NCBI GenBank assembly: GCA_003215795.1
Contig: QCJV01000003.1
Coordinates: 46,473 to 110,472 of the forward strand
DNA from: Prochlorococcus sp. AG-409-F19
Lineage (GTDB): Bacteria > Cyanobacteriota > Cyanobacteriia > PCC-6307 > Cyanobiaceae
Reading direction: 5' to 3'
Length of the DNA stretch: 64,000 bases
Both the position numbers and the translations under genes were made by a program. The notes under the pieces were generated by a model. It was given only the letters and a program-made list of their open reading frames with translations. It did not search any database and was not told where the DNA came from. Position 1 is the first letter of the stretch. Each line of letters opens with the position of its first letter. Shown one piece after another: positions 1 to 9,259 of the stretch.

Positions 1-476
1 TAATCAACTTTAATATCTTTAATTAGTCCATCAATAGCAACCTCAAGCAAATCTAATACTTGATCAAATCCCTTCTCACCTCCATAATAAGGATCAGGAA
101 CATCTATCAGATCTTTATGAATAGAGTATGCAAGCAAAGGCTTAACTTGAGCTTTAGATCTAGTATCTAATTCCTTAATAAGTGATTTAACATGCATTAA
201 ATTCTCATTATCCATCGTAAGAATTAAATCAAATTTATTAAAGTCTTCTAAGCATATTTGTCTCGCTCTACTTTTAATACTTATTCCTCTATTTTCAGCA
301 GCACATCTCATTCTAGAATCTGCAAGTTTTCCCACATGCCAGTTACCAGTTCCTGCTGAATCAACTTCAAATTCATCTACTAGTTTTAGTTTTTCAAGCT
401 TATGTATAAAAATTGCTTCTGCTGCTGGAGAGCGGCAAATATTACCTAAGCAAACAAATAAGACTCTTTTTTTCAT
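1..476 (-). CDS. Low-molecular-weight protein-tyrosine phosphatase (partial)
   Basis: This gene is missing from the ORF track because it has no stop inside the window. Translating back from ATG at 476 gives MKKRVLFVCLGNICRSPAAE. This contains the C-x5-R phosphate loop of the family (Cys9, Arg15). A DPYYGG loop near residue 128 supplies the general-acid aspartate. The family removes phosphate from tyrosine, or less often arginine, on cytoplasmic proteins; the substrate here is unknown. About 158 codons are visible, roughly the full family length, so only the last few residues can be missing. It lies downstream of pebB on the same strand, with a gap of about 100 bp, so co-transcription is possible but not shown. 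Confidence 0.93.
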   Translation of the reverse strand, partial: MKKRVLFVCLGNICRSPAAEAIFIHKLEKLKLVDEFEVDSAGTGNWHVGKLADSRMRCAAENRGISIKSRARQICLEDFNKFDLILTMDNENLMHVKSLIKELDTRSKAQVKPLLAYSIHKDLIDVPDPYYGGEKGFDQVLDLLEVAIDGLIKDIKVD

Positions 477-579
477 GAGACGATAAAAGAACAGTTAGAC
501 ATTTTATCTTTATTATATAATATTATCTTGATAAATTATTAAAGGAAATATAGGGGTATTATCCAAAGCTTAATCTAAA

Positions 580-1359
580 TTAAAAAAGAACTTTTTGAAT
601 ATAATCCTCTGTCCAATCATTCCCATAAAAACGTGTTAGCATTCCTCTAGCAGGATCCTTCTTAGACCTATAATTTAAATAAGATCTTTGACCATCTAAA
701 AGTTTTAATGAAATTTCTCTGGAAACCTTCTGAGACTTAGAAACTAATTGAAGATATAAAGAAAGGTATTCTCTAAATGCAGGTCTAATAACTGCTTCAA
801 TAATTGAATCCGATTCTGATCCCAACGGCAATCTAGTCCATAAAAATCCAGGAGAAAAATAAGGCTTTGCTTCTATTGGAATATCTCCACCATCTGGAAG
901 TAAAGACTGCCATCTATGATGAATAGGCAATAATTTTGACCAAACATCTTCTGTATGAAACCTCTCATTTTTTAAAACAGGTTGCAGGTCTAAAGCAAGT
1001 AAATGTCCATTCGCTAATGTGACAAAATCTGCTCCAAAGAAAGGTAAATTGTAATCAATAGAAGGTTTAATGACTAAATTAAATACTGAGAAAGTTTTAT
1101 GACATTGAATACAAGCTGCTCGTATCTGTTTAATCTTATTAAATTTACAAGCCCATGTAGATGTGGTTACTTCAATTGGTTTTCTTGAAGATCCGCTAAC
1201 AGCTTTTTTATATAGGAATTCAACAGGTATATCATAATCTTCTAATTGAAATGGAGACAATAAATCAATCATGTCATTAAAAACTGGCTGCCATAACCAT
1301 TCTTCTAAATCTAAAGGTGCTAAAGCATTCAATCTGTTTGTATTCAATTTAATCTCCAA
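580..1359 (-). CDS. pebB: Phycoerythrobilin:ferredoxin oxidoreductase PebB
   Basis: PebB is a ferredoxin-dependent bilin reductase. It converts 15,16-dihydrobiliverdin, the product of PebA, to phycoerythrobilin. The protein has the bilin-reductase fold, with family-like segments EEWLWQPVF near the N-terminus, FFGADFV in the middle and the LALDLQP strand that follows. At about 259 residues it matches the usual length. The start is uncertain: the frame opens with TTG at 1359, overlapping the end of pebA by 11 bp, and two more TTG codons follow within ten residues. No ATG lies upstream of the conserved EEWLWQP segment. The order ho1, pebA, pebB on one strand indicates a pathway operon. Confidence 0.95.
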   Translation of the reverse strand: MEIKLNTNRLNALAPLDLEEWLWQPVFNDMIDLLSPFQLEDYDIPVEFLYKKAVSGSSRKPIEVTTSTWACKFNKIKQIRAACIQCHKTFSVFNLVIKPSIDYNLPFFGADFVTLANGHLLALDLQPVLKNERFHTEDVWSKLLPIHHRWQSLLPDGGDIPIEAKPYFSPGFLWTRLPLGSESDSIIEAVIRPAFREYLSLYLQLVSKSQKVSREISLKLLDGQRSYLNYRSKKDPARGMLTRFYGNDWTEDYIQKVLF

Positions 1360-2059
1360 TTAAACAATTTGGAAATAAGAAATTTTGGACAAAGTCATCT
1401 GCCCATTGCTTCCCAAAGTAGCTCTTAAATAGCCCATGCGCAGGGTCAATTTTAGCATTATATCTATCATAAGAAAGCTGTAATTTATTAACTTCAATTG
1501 GAGATAATTTTTTATAATTCTCTGTACTTATAGTGCCTAATAGCCAATATTTATCTAAAAAATCTAAAAATACTTCAACCAATGAATACTTTAAATTACT
1601 CCCATCACCTATATAAAAAAGAACCCATGGCGAGAAATATTTTTTCGAATCATATAAATTCATTTCTTTATTAGAGTAAAAATCAGGATAATTCTTCTTT
1701 AATTCCTTTAAGCCTTCAAAATATCTCTTTAGATAATGATCGTTCTGTATAAGAGGTTGGAAATCAAGTACAGCTACAAGTTTTTCCTTTTTCCCAAACC
1801 ATAAAAGATCAATCCCCAAAATTGGCTGATCATTAGAGTAATTAGGGTAAGCAACAGAATTAAGCACTTGAAGTTTTTCGCCAGCGTCCATTCTAGTTAC
1901 TCGCCATCGTCTAAAACCAGGGACATCCCATAAAAAACTTCTTATAACAGTATCTTTTTTTCTCGAAAAACATTCCTGAAATCTACTCTCAATATCTACC
2001 TTCAATCCACCATGGGAAATAATGCTAGTGTGTAATTCCTCAAAAATCTGATTAAACAT
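1349..2059 (-). CDS. pebA: 15,16-dihydrobiliverdin:ferredoxin oxidoreductase PebA
   Basis: PebA carries out the first two-electron reduction of biliverdin IX-alpha, giving 15,16-dihydrobiliverdin, which it passes to PebB. The protein shows typical PebA segments such as RWRVTRMDAGEKLQVLNSVA and GIDLLWFG. The ORF track begins at a TTG at 2068. The ATG at 2059 gives the usual MFNQIFEEL start and a 236-residue protein, so I chose it. No clear ribosome-binding site is visible in front of either. The 11-bp overlap with pebB suggests translational coupling, which would suit the direct transfer of an unstable intermediate known for this enzyme pair. Confidence 0.95.
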   Translation of the reverse strand: MFNQIFEELHTSIISHGGLKVDIESRFQECFSRKKDTVIRSFLWDVPGFRRWRVTRMDAGEKLQVLNSVAYPNYSNDQPILGIDLLWFGKKEKLVAVLDFQPLIQNDHYLKRYFEGLKELKKNYPDFYSNKEMNLYDSKKYFSPWVLFYIGDGSNLKYSLVEVFLDFLDKYWLLGTISTENYKKLSPIEVNKLQLSYDRYNAKIDPAHGLFKSYFGKQWADDFVQNFLFPNCLIGD

Positions 2060-2158
2060 AAATATCAATACTTACAAAAAGTGTATATATTTAGAGACAA
2101 TCAAAAGGAAATATAAAGTATGCATTGCTCAATTCAGGTAAAATAATAAAGGAATGTT

Positions 2159-2878
2159 TTAAGTTGATGAAGATTCAGTACTTCCAACTCGTGAATTTCT
2201 TGTTAAAAGAGAAAAAAATAATTTACCAATTACGGTAATAAGATTACCCTCAAGTTCTTTGAACATATCCATATTATATTTAAAGGCTAGGTTAGCTTCA
2301 TCAACAATCAAATCAGCCATTTCTTGATCTATGGGCAATGAATTTAGAACTTTACTATAGTTTAATTTAAATTCTTTTGTATCTTGAATCATCTCGAAAT
2401 CATAAAACTTCAAGCCACTACTACCAGATATATTCATTGCCTTTTTAGCAATTCTTCTTAGGATCTGTCCACCTGAAAGATCTCCAATATATCTTGTATA
2501 GTGATGGCCTATTAACAACTCAGGTTGAGTAACAGCAATATTCTTAATCCTCTCTTCGTAGGCTTGAGCAGAGGAAGACACATGTATGAGCTTTTCCCAA
2601 TTCTCTCCAAAATAGAAGCTTAAATCTTCTTTCAGGGAATCCGCTCTATTAAGTTCCTCAAAATCAATAAAAGAAACAACAGGGTGGTTTTCCTGAACAA
2701 GTCTTGAAATCTCATCTTCCATTGCCAAATAAACAACATATAAGTCTGCAATCAATTTCCTATAAGTTGATTTATCAACAACCCCCTTTAAAAAACAACT
2801 TACAAAACCAGTATTTTCAGCCATTGTATGGGACTTTTTTGTCCCTTCTCTAAGTTGTGTTGCAAGAGCTACTGGCAT
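2159..2878 (-). CDS. ho1: Heme oxygenase
   Basis: Heme oxygenase opens haem with oxygen and ferredoxin electrons to give biliverdin IX-alpha, CO and iron; biliverdin feeds PebA. The N-terminal KKSHTMAENT holds the proximal haem-ligand histidine (His17). The distal-helix glycine-rich motif YIGDLSGGQIL is intact. Its 239 residues match cyanobacterial HO1. The gene starts with ATG at 2878 and lies about 100 bp upstream of pebA on the same strand, so the three genes form a haem-to-phycoerythrobilin unit. Divergent icd lies 481 bp away. Confidence 0.97.
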   Translation of the reverse strand: MPVALATQLREGTKKSHTMAENTGFVSCFLKGVVDKSTYRKLIADLYVVYLAMEDEISRLVQENHPVVSFIDFEELNRADSLKEDLSFYFGENWEKLIHVSSSAQAYEERIKNIAVTQPELLIGHHYTRYIGDLSGGQILRRIAKKAMNISGSSGLKFYDFEMIQDTKEFKLNYSKVLNSLPIDQEMADLIVDEANLAFKYNMDMFKELEGNLITVIGKLFFSLLTRNSRVGSTESSST

Positions 2879-3359
2879 TGGAAAACTTTCAAAAGACTGC
2901 GTTTAAAAGTGCATGTCTACTCTAATAATTACATCTAATCAATGAGATAGGCCATTTGACTATCTTTTGAAACTCTCAGGTGCATAAAAATACTCTTAGC
3001 TTAAAATTTGGGCTTCCTATCAGGGAAATAAACAGACAGTCAAAGCTATCTTCTTCAAACCATAATCCTGTATTAGGCCCATCTCTACAAGCGCAGTCAT
3101 TTAGAAACGTTGCTGGGAGTAATACTTTACCAAGTTCCTTGAAGAGGAAATATCCTAGCTAACACTCCCTCAGTTTCTTCTGAATCAGTAGCATTCAAGA
3201 AAATTTCCTCTCCTCATAACTGAAGCAGGCATCAAATACATTCTTTTCTCATTTGGGTAGGAAAATATTAAAAATGCGTTCTGAAATACGGATTTATTCA
3301 AACTATTACCAAAAAGTCATATTCTCTAGAAATAACATCTAGAGGAAATTCAAATTTAA
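2879..3359. other. Long intergenic region between ho1 and icd
   Basis: This is the longest gene-free stretch in the window, between divergent ho1 and icd, so it should hold both promoters. I see an 8-bp inverted repeat (GAGGAAAT near 3144 and ATTTCCTC near 3205). A near-match to the NtcA site GTA-N8-TAC lies at 3257-3270, reading GTA-N8-TTA. A purine-rich AGAGGAAA sits about 12 bases before the icd ATG. A 60-codon GTG-start frame (2980-3162) resembles nothing I know. No RNA gene could be recognised. Confidence 0.5.
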
Positions 3360-4784
3360 ATGGCTAATTTTGAAAAGCTTTGCCCCCCCAAGAAAGGCGA
3401 AACAATTAGATTTGAAAATGGATTGCCATTAGTTCCTGATAACCCAATTATTCCCTTTATACGAGGAGATGGAACAGGAGTAGATATTTGGCCAGCAACA
3501 CAAAAAGTAATTGATAAGGCAGTCCAAAAAGCCTATGGAAGTTCACGAAAAATTGAATGGTTCAAAATCTTTGCAGGTGATGAGGCGTGTGATGTTTATG
3601 GAACTTATCAATATCTTCCTAATGACACCATAGAAGCAATCAAAGAATATGGTGTTGCAATTAAAGGACCATTGACCACCCCCGTTGGTGGAGGAATTAG
3701 ATCTTTAAATGTTGCATTAAGACAAATCTTTGATCTATATAGTTGTGTCCGCCCATGTCGTTATTACAAAGGGACTCCCAGTCCACATAAACATCCTGAA
3801 GACTTAGATGTAATTGTTTATCGCGAAAATACTGAAGATATTTATGTTGGCATCGAATGGGAAGCAAATGATCCAATTGGGCGAAGCCTAATTGAGCATC
3901 TAAATAATAAAGTAATCCCATCTAGTGAATCAATTAAGAATAGAAAGATACCAAAAGGGTCAGGAATTGGGATCAAGCCAGTAAGCAAGACAGGCAGCCA
4001 AAGACATATCCGTAAAGCAATTCAACATGCATTAAAGCTTGAAGGAACAAAAAGGCATGTAACTCTTGTTCATAAAGGAAATATCATGAAATTTACAGAA
4101 GGTGCATTCCGTGACTGGGGATATGAATTAGCAACAACTGAATTCCGTGATTCTTGCATTACGGAAAGGGAAAGTTGGATTATCTCCAACCTTGAAAAAG
4201 ATCCTGAACTAAACATAGAAAATAATGCAAAAAAGATAGATCCTGGATATTCATCTTTAACCCAAGAAAAGAAAGATGTTATATGCAACGAAGTGCAGTC
4301 AGTAATTAATAATATTTATAAAACACATGGGAATGAAAAATGGAAGAAAATGGTTTTAGTAGATGACAGAATAGCAGATAGTATTTTTCAACAAATTCAA
4401 ACAAGGCCTCAGGAATATTCCATACTTGCGACACTAAACCTTAATGGTGATTATATTTCAGATGCTGCTGCTGCTATAGTTGGTGGATTAGGAATGGCCC
4501 CAGGTGCAAATATTGGCGATAATGCTGCCATATTTGAAGCAACACATGGCACAGCACCAAAACATGCTGGTCTAGACAAAATTAATCCAGGTTCAGTTAT
4601 TCTTAGCGGAGTTATGATGCTTGAATTTCTAGGTTGGGAAGAAGCTGCAAATCTAATTACAAAAGGTTTAAGTCAATCTATTTCTGACAAAAAAGTTACT
4701 TATGACCTTGCAAGACTTATGGATCCAAAACAGTCACCATTGTCTTGTAGTCAATTTGCTGAGGCTGTCATTGAAAGATTCTAA
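3360..4784 (+). CDS. icd: NADP-dependent isocitrate dehydrogenase
   Basis: This enzyme oxidatively decarboxylates isocitrate to 2-oxoglutarate in the cytoplasm, making NADPH. In cyanobacteria 2-oxoglutarate is both the carbon skeleton for ammonium assimilation and the nitrogen-status signal. Visible signatures are RGDGTGVDIWPA near residue 35, the substrate-binding segment GGGIRSLNVALRQ with downstream arginines, HKGNIMKFTEGAFRDW, and the C-terminal metal and cofactor region NLNGDYISDAAAA through EATHGTAPKHAG. At 474 residues it is longer than the E. coli enzyme, as is usual for cyanobacteria, with extra sequence in the middle. ATG at 3360 has a purine-rich AGAGGAAA in front. NtcA control is known for icd in this group; only a weak candidate site is visible. 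Confidence 0.97.
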   Translation: MANFEKLCPPKKGETIRFENGLPLVPDNPIIPFIRGDGTGVDIWPATQKVIDKAVQKAYGSSRKIEWFKIFAGDEACDVYGTYQYLPNDTIEAIKEYGVAIKGPLTTPVGGGIRSLNVALRQIFDLYSCVRPCRYYKGTPSPHKHPEDLDVIVYRENTEDIYVGIEWEANDPIGRSLIEHLNNKVIPSSESIKNRKIPKGSGIGIKPVSKTGSQRHIRKAIQHALKLEGTKRHVTLVHKGNIMKFTEGAFRDWGYELATTEFRDSCITERESWIISNLEKDPELNIENNAKKIDPGYSSLTQEKKDVICNEVQSVINNIYKTHGNEKWKKMVLVDDRIADSIFQQIQTRPQEYSILATLNLNGDYISDAAAAIVGGLGMAPGANIGDNAAIFEATHGTAPKHAGLDKINPGSVILSGVMMLEFLGWEEAANLITKGLSQSISDKKVTYDLARLMDPKQSPLSCSQFAEAVIERF

Positions 4785-4805
4785 ATGTTTTTAATTTCTT
4801 TAATT

Positions 4806-6158
4806 TTAAACAGATTCCATAAGTGTAAACGCTTTTAAAAGAGTTGTTTTGTCTCCTAAGTTACCTGGAAAGGTAATGATAGGCAGTTTTTCCTTATCTT
4901 TTTCAGAAGTGCATACAACAGATAAGCCAGGAAGAATTTGTCCATGTAGATAAACAGATTGAAGTCTTAAACCCTTAGATATTAAATAATGAGTTGTAAT
5001 GCCTCCTTTGCTAATGATATATCCCAAACTACTAGAGATTTTATCAACCAAGCGGCCCATTAGTGCCGCAAGAAAAACACCAAATCCAAGCCTTTCTTTC
5101 ATAGAAGAGAAGAGAATTTCACCTCTACTTGTAAATAAAACTGGTGTCATTTTCTTATCAAGAATGCCTAACAACTCTTGATTCCACAAATTTTCTAAAT
5201 CTGCAATTAAACGATCTTGTTCACTACTCTGAAAAATTCTAGAGATTTTCTTTACAGGTAATTTAATTCCTATACATGTAGGGTGTTCCAATAATAGTTC
5301 TAATTGTTTATCTGCTAATTTGACATGAGATCCAACAATAACAATTCCTGGCTTTACGCTACCATTTTTATCTCTGAGCCTAAGATTAGAGAAATTTTTA
5401 ATAGTATTCTTCTCAGGATAGATCTTTGATAAAGAATTAATTAAACTTGCTGCTGATCGAAAAAGAAATTTCTTGCTCGTACCTAAAGCTTCGATTGCAG
5501 ATACAAATGTATCAAGATCTATTGAAGATTGAGCATCAACAATAACGGTTTGATTCGATGATAACTTTAACAATAAGTCAGTTAATCTTTTCATTCCTAA
5601 CTTATATTTATTTGCCTCTCTTAATTGCTTAATATTAATACAAATTACATCTTTTGATTTTATTTTAAAATTACTTTTTTCTTCTAAATATGTAGCCAAG
5701 TTACTTGATGAGAATCCAAAAATTTTATCTTCTCCAAAAATAGTCTTATGCACAGGAATACTATTTAATAAATGAATGCCGTTAACTGTAGTCCTACCTC
5801 CTTCAAAAAATGCTGGGACATGGAAAGTTGCATCAAAAGGTCCTAGTTCTTCATTTATTACTTTTGGCTCTAGAGTCGAATGACCTCTTAATGTTGAATC
5901 CCCCCGACTAACAAAAAGAATTTGATTAAGCCTTAAATCATTTTCTTTCAATACTTCCTTGAGATTTTCACAAACTTCACGAAGTCTGTACTCAGCATTT
6001 TCAGGAGATAAAGATCTAGTATTTGTTAGCAAAAAAAGTAATGGTGACGAATCTTTGATCCACTTAGTCAAAATTTCTTTATTCCACTGAAATAGTAAGG
6101 GGCACCCATAAACAGTTTGAGAGCCAGTCGGATCATCATCAAAAACAACAATCTTCAT
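4806..6158 (-). CDS. Four-carbon acid-sugar kinase family protein (DUF1537)
   Basis: The protein begins with FDDDPTGSQTV, the aspartate-rich substrate-domain signature of the DUF1537/OtnK-like kinases. It ends with a nucleotide-binding domain containing ISKGGITTHYLISKGL and FPGNLGDKTTL. Characterised relatives phosphorylate four-carbon acids such as erythronate or threonate. The GGIT form rather than GGDT places it nearer the type found fused or linked to hydroxyacid dehydrogenases. Its 450 residues form a complete enzyme. It starts with ATG only 7 bp after the stop of the FMN-dependent hydroxyacid dehydrogenase gene, so the two are probably co-transcribed. The substrate is not known; the neighbour hints at a hydroxy-acid pathway. 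Confidence 0.85.
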   Translation of the reverse strand: MKIVVFDDDPTGSQTVYGCPLLFQWNKEILTKWIKDSSPLLFLLTNTRSLSPENAEYRLREVCENLKEVLKENDLRLNQILFVSRGDSTLRGHSTLEPKVINEELGPFDATFHVPAFFEGGRTTVNGIHLLNSIPVHKTIFGEDKIFGFSSSNLATYLEEKSNFKIKSKDVICINIKQLREANKYKLGMKRLTDLLLKLSSNQTVIVDAQSSIDLDTFVSAIEALGTSKKFLFRSAASLINSLSKIYPEKNTIKNFSNLRLRDKNGSVKPGIVIVGSHVKLADKQLELLLEHPTCIGIKLPVKKISRIFQSSEQDRLIADLENLWNQELLGILDKKMTPVLFTSRGEILFSSMKERLGFGVFLAALMGRLVDKISSSLGYIISKGGITTHYLISKGLRLQSVYLHGQILPGLSVVCTSEKDKEKLPIITFPGNLGDKTTLLKAFTLMESV

Positions 6159-6165
6159 AAAAAAG

Positions 6166-7338
6166 CTATTTCCAGCTATCGGGAATAGTTACATAAGACT
6201 GATCTAAATCCTCCACTGATTTGCAACCTAATAATTTCATGGTCCTTAGAACATCAGCTTTAATAATCTCAATTGCTCTAGCAACACCAGGTCCACCAGC
6301 TGCTGCCAATCCATAAGCATATGCCCTACCGATTAAAACAGCTTTAGCTCCAAGACATAAAGCTTTCACAACATCTCCTCCACGTCTTATTCCACCATCT
6401 AACAAAACATCTATCTGGCCATTCACTGCATCGACAACTTCAGGTAAAACTCGAATAGTTGGAGCAACGCTATCTAATTGACGAGCTCCATGATTCGATA
6501 CAACAATCGCATCCACTCCTTCATCAACAGCTTTTCGTGCATCATCTCCTATATGAACTCCTTTAACTACAATATCTCCCCCCCATGCTTCTCTAATCCA
6601 TTTAAGATCTTCCCATGTAACTACTGATGCCTCTAATGCAGGTCCAATTTCTGTGTAACCCATTGGACCATCATCAAGCTCAACATTAGGGAAACTCATT
6701 AATCCTCCATCGAGCAACCAATCAGTCATCCAACAAGGCTTTACAAGAATTTGAGCAAGGTAAGGGAACATCTTGATTGGATTCCTGGAAAGTAATTCTT
6801 TTGTCCCATTTCGCAAATCACGTTCTCTCAAACCTGAAACAGGGGTATCAATCGTGACGACTATTGCAGAGAAACCTGCTTTCTTGGCCCTATCAATAGT
6901 TTTCAATGCAACATCTCTTCCACCAAGTAAATAAAGCTGATACCAAGCAGGGGAAGTTGTCGCTTGCTTAACTTCTTCCAATCTACATCCAGATAAAGTC
7001 GAGAGTGTATAACCAGTACCTGCAATCCCAGCCTCACGTGCTGCAACAATTTCCCCCTTAGGAAAGAACAAGCGGCTACTACCTACTGGAGCAAGCATGA
7101 AAGGGAGTTGAAACTCTTGATTGAGAACCGAAGTCTTTAAATTGCAAGCGGGAGTAGCAACTGCACATCTTGGACGAAACAATATTTCGTTAAAGGCAGT
7201 ACAATTCTGAGATAAGGTTTGCTCTCTATCAGCACCACTGTCGATATAATCAAAAACCATTCGAGGAACACGCTTTTGTGCCAAACAGCGAAGATCACTG
7301 ATATTTACAACTGAAGGAGCCGAAACATTAGCTTGCAT
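6166..7338 (-). CDS. FMN-dependent L-2-hydroxyacid (L-lactate-type) dehydrogenase
   Basis: This is an FMN-dependent alpha-hydroxyacid dehydrogenase or oxidase with a TIM-barrel fold; the family includes L-lactate dehydrogenase LldD, glycolate oxidase and lactate oxidase. The N-terminal MVFDYIDSGADRE matches the family segment carrying a substrate-binding tyrosine. The flavin-site lysine lies in DIVVKGVH. The catalytic histidine and substrate arginine are in SNHGARQLDS, where the usual second glycine is alanine. The phosphate-binding DGGIRRGGDVVKAL and LIGRAYAYGLAAAG follow. At 390 residues it is full length. Substrate (L-lactate, glycolate or another 2-hydroxy acid) cannot be decided by eye. 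It sits between dld and the DUF1537 kinase on one strand. Confidence 0.9.
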   Translation of the reverse strand: MQANVSAPSVVNISDLRCLAQKRVPRMVFDYIDSGADREQTLSQNCTAFNEILFRPRCAVATPACNLKTSVLNQEFQLPFMLAPVGSSRLFFPKGEIVAAREAGIAGTGYTLSTLSGCRLEEVKQATTSPAWYQLYLLGGRDVALKTIDRAKKAGFSAIVVTIDTPVSGLRERDLRNGTKELLSRNPIKMFPYLAQILVKPCWMTDWLLDGGLMSFPNVELDDGPMGYTEIGPALEASVVTWEDLKWIREAWGGDIVVKGVHIGDDARKAVDEGVDAIVVSNHGARQLDSVAPTIRVLPEVVDAVNGQIDVLLDGGIRRGGDVVKALCLGAKAVLIGRAYAYGLAAAGGPGVARAIEIIKADVLRTMKLLGCKSVEDLDQSYVTIPDSWK

Positions 7339-7457
7339 ATCGCACAGGGATTATTATCTAATCAAACATACTAAGATATTAAATGCCTAGAAAATTGGCA
7401 GAAAAGAACTTATTATGTATTGAAAATCAGAATTTCTTTACATACAGAGTTCTATCA

Positions 7458-9158
7458 TTATTCATAATTTTTCCGCTTAGATGTTTTACCTATACCTGAA
7501 TTAAATGTATTAGTTGGGTCCAGTTCTCGATAAAAATTTTTAAGGCTGTTATCAGCTTCATATAGGTGACCAACATTATGTTCAGCTGGGTATTTAGCTT
7601 TATTTCTATCTAAGATATATAAGATTTTATTTTTAAGTTTATCAACATCAATTCCTTCTTTAGCAACAAAATCCCAATGGAAAACCATACATAGGAAATG
7701 TCCCATTTGATAAGACTGGGCCATTTGAGAAAGTATTTCTGCGGGCAGTAGTTTATACCAAGAATCACAATTTCGCGGCAATGCCACATCTAAAGGGATA
7801 ATATTAGCAGAATTATATGAATGAAGTTTCCTATACCTACTTGGAGCAGAGCCTGCTACATAGCGATGTAAAAGTGCATCTTTACCTTCCAGGCTAGTAC
7901 ATTTTATATATTCATAATCTGTTTCGATTTTAGTTTCTTCATCCAACAGGTTATCCATTAGTTGAATGGTTGAATCAGATGCTAGAAACAACATGCAATG
8001 TTCAAATCTGTTGTTATATTGGCGTAAAATCGAAGGCAGATGATCAGGTAAAATAGACGATAAAAACTGCATAATATTGTCAGTTAAGTTACTTGGCAAG
8101 AAGTCATAGTCATCTATAAATTCATCAATTATCCTTTTAAAATAAAATATTCTTGGTAATGATTTTGTACCAAAATATTTAATTAGAATAAAAAGGTCCT
8201 TACAATATTTGTCTGAAGCATCAAAGTAACTTCTATGCATATACTCACCCATATCAGGTAAAGTTGGCATCTCAGTAAGAATCCTCTCTCTTAATTTTGT
8301 TAAATGATCTGGATTATTTGTTCCCACAAAGAAAACTTGTTCTCTTTCTGGCAGAGGAAAAGTATCGAGCCTAACAGCAAAAACAGCAATCTTTCCAGCG
8401 CATCCACTAGATTCGTATAATCGCCTTTGATCAGAATTAAATCTGGCAGGAGAGCTTGCAGTAATGTCACGTACTCGATTCTTATAATCCTTATCCGATG
8501 CTGCTTTAAGTGAAGAAGAAAGACCTTCTGTATTAAAATTAATGTTTTGGATATTTGTTAAAATTTCATCAACAGTGTCACCTAGTTCAATTCCTAAATG
8601 ATTAATTAGTTCTAATCGTCCATCTCGGTTTAATCGTGCAAAAAGTGATAATTCTGTATAGGCAGGACCACGATTAACTAAATTACCACCAGAGTTATTG
8701 CAAACACCACCAATCACTGAAGCACCTATGCAAGATGAACCAATAACAGAATGGGGTCCTCTACCCAAAGGTAAAAGATTGTCTTCTAATTGATATAAAG
8801 TAGTCCCAGGGAATGCAATGACTTGCTGACCTTTGTTAACCAAAATTAATTGATTAATTTTAAGTGTACTTATAATAATTACATCTCTATCGTAATCATC
8901 TCCAAATGGTGTAGAGCCACCTGTCAAGCCTGTATTTGCAGCCTGTAAAATTATAATTTGGTCAAAAGATATGGAAATTTCTAAGATTTTCCAAAGATGC
9001 AGCAAATTCTGAGGAAATAAAACAAAAGATGCCTGACCATTACCAACTCTTATGCCAGTGCTATAAAAAAGAGTCTTTTTAGGATCAGTTAATACATTTT
9101 TCCTCCCAAGAACAGCAATCAATTCTTGCTTGAGTTCTAAGATCCGATCTCCCCTCAT
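7458..9158 (-). CDS. dld: Quinone-dependent D-lactate dehydrogenase
   Basis: The protein closely resembles the E. coli respiratory enzyme Dld along its whole length. It has the FAD-binding segment QAANTGLTGGSTPFGDDYDR and the conserved GRGPHSVIGSSCIGASVIGG. AEHNVGHLYEA follows, and the C-terminus DPTNTFNSGIGKTSKRKN is nearly identical to E. coli as I recall it. It oxidises D-lactate to pyruvate at the inner face of the membrane and passes electrons to quinone. The track starts at TTG 9185. The ATG at 9158 has a good AGGA eight bases upstream and gives 566 residues, so I chose it. The L-type dehydrogenase gene follows after 119 bp. An energy-yielding or stereoisomer-clearing role for lactate is an inference. 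Confidence 0.93.
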   Translation of the reverse strand: MRGDRILELKQELIAVLGRKNVLTDPKKTLFYSTGIRVGNGQASFVLFPQNLLHLWKILEISISFDQIIILQAANTGLTGGSTPFGDDYDRDVIIISTLKINQLILVNKGQQVIAFPGTTLYQLEDNLLPLGRGPHSVIGSSCIGASVIGGVCNNSGGNLVNRGPAYTELSLFARLNRDGRLELINHLGIELGDTVDEILTNIQNINFNTEGLSSSLKAASDKDYKNRVRDITASSPARFNSDQRRLYESSGCAGKIAVFAVRLDTFPLPEREQVFFVGTNNPDHLTKLRERILTEMPTLPDMGEYMHRSYFDASDKYCKDLFILIKYFGTKSLPRIFYFKRIIDEFIDDYDFLPSNLTDNIMQFLSSILPDHLPSILRQYNNRFEHCMLFLASDSTIQLMDNLLDEETKIETDYEYIKCTSLEGKDALLHRYVAGSAPSRYRKLHSYNSANIIPLDVALPRNCDSWYKLLPAEILSQMAQSYQMGHFLCMVFHWDFVAKEGIDVDKLKNKILYILDRNKAKYPAEHNVGHLYEADNSLKNFYRELDPTNTFNSGIGKTSKRKNYE

Positions 9159-9259
9159 CTTACAAATCCTAATACTCCTAAACAAAGTTAGCTCAAAAAA
9201 TTAGTCGAGATAGAAAGTTAATTTAATCTACTTGAATATAAAAATACTGAAATTAAAAT

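Noticed and set aside
2980-3162. 60-codon GTG-start frame between ho1 and icd
   Set aside because: It resembles no family I know and lies in a region that should hold two promoters; not called as a gene.
3210-3225. Yfr1-like CTCCTCAC motif
   Set aside because: The bases read CTCTCCTCATAAC, which lacks the full motif, and no flanking stem-loops are seen.
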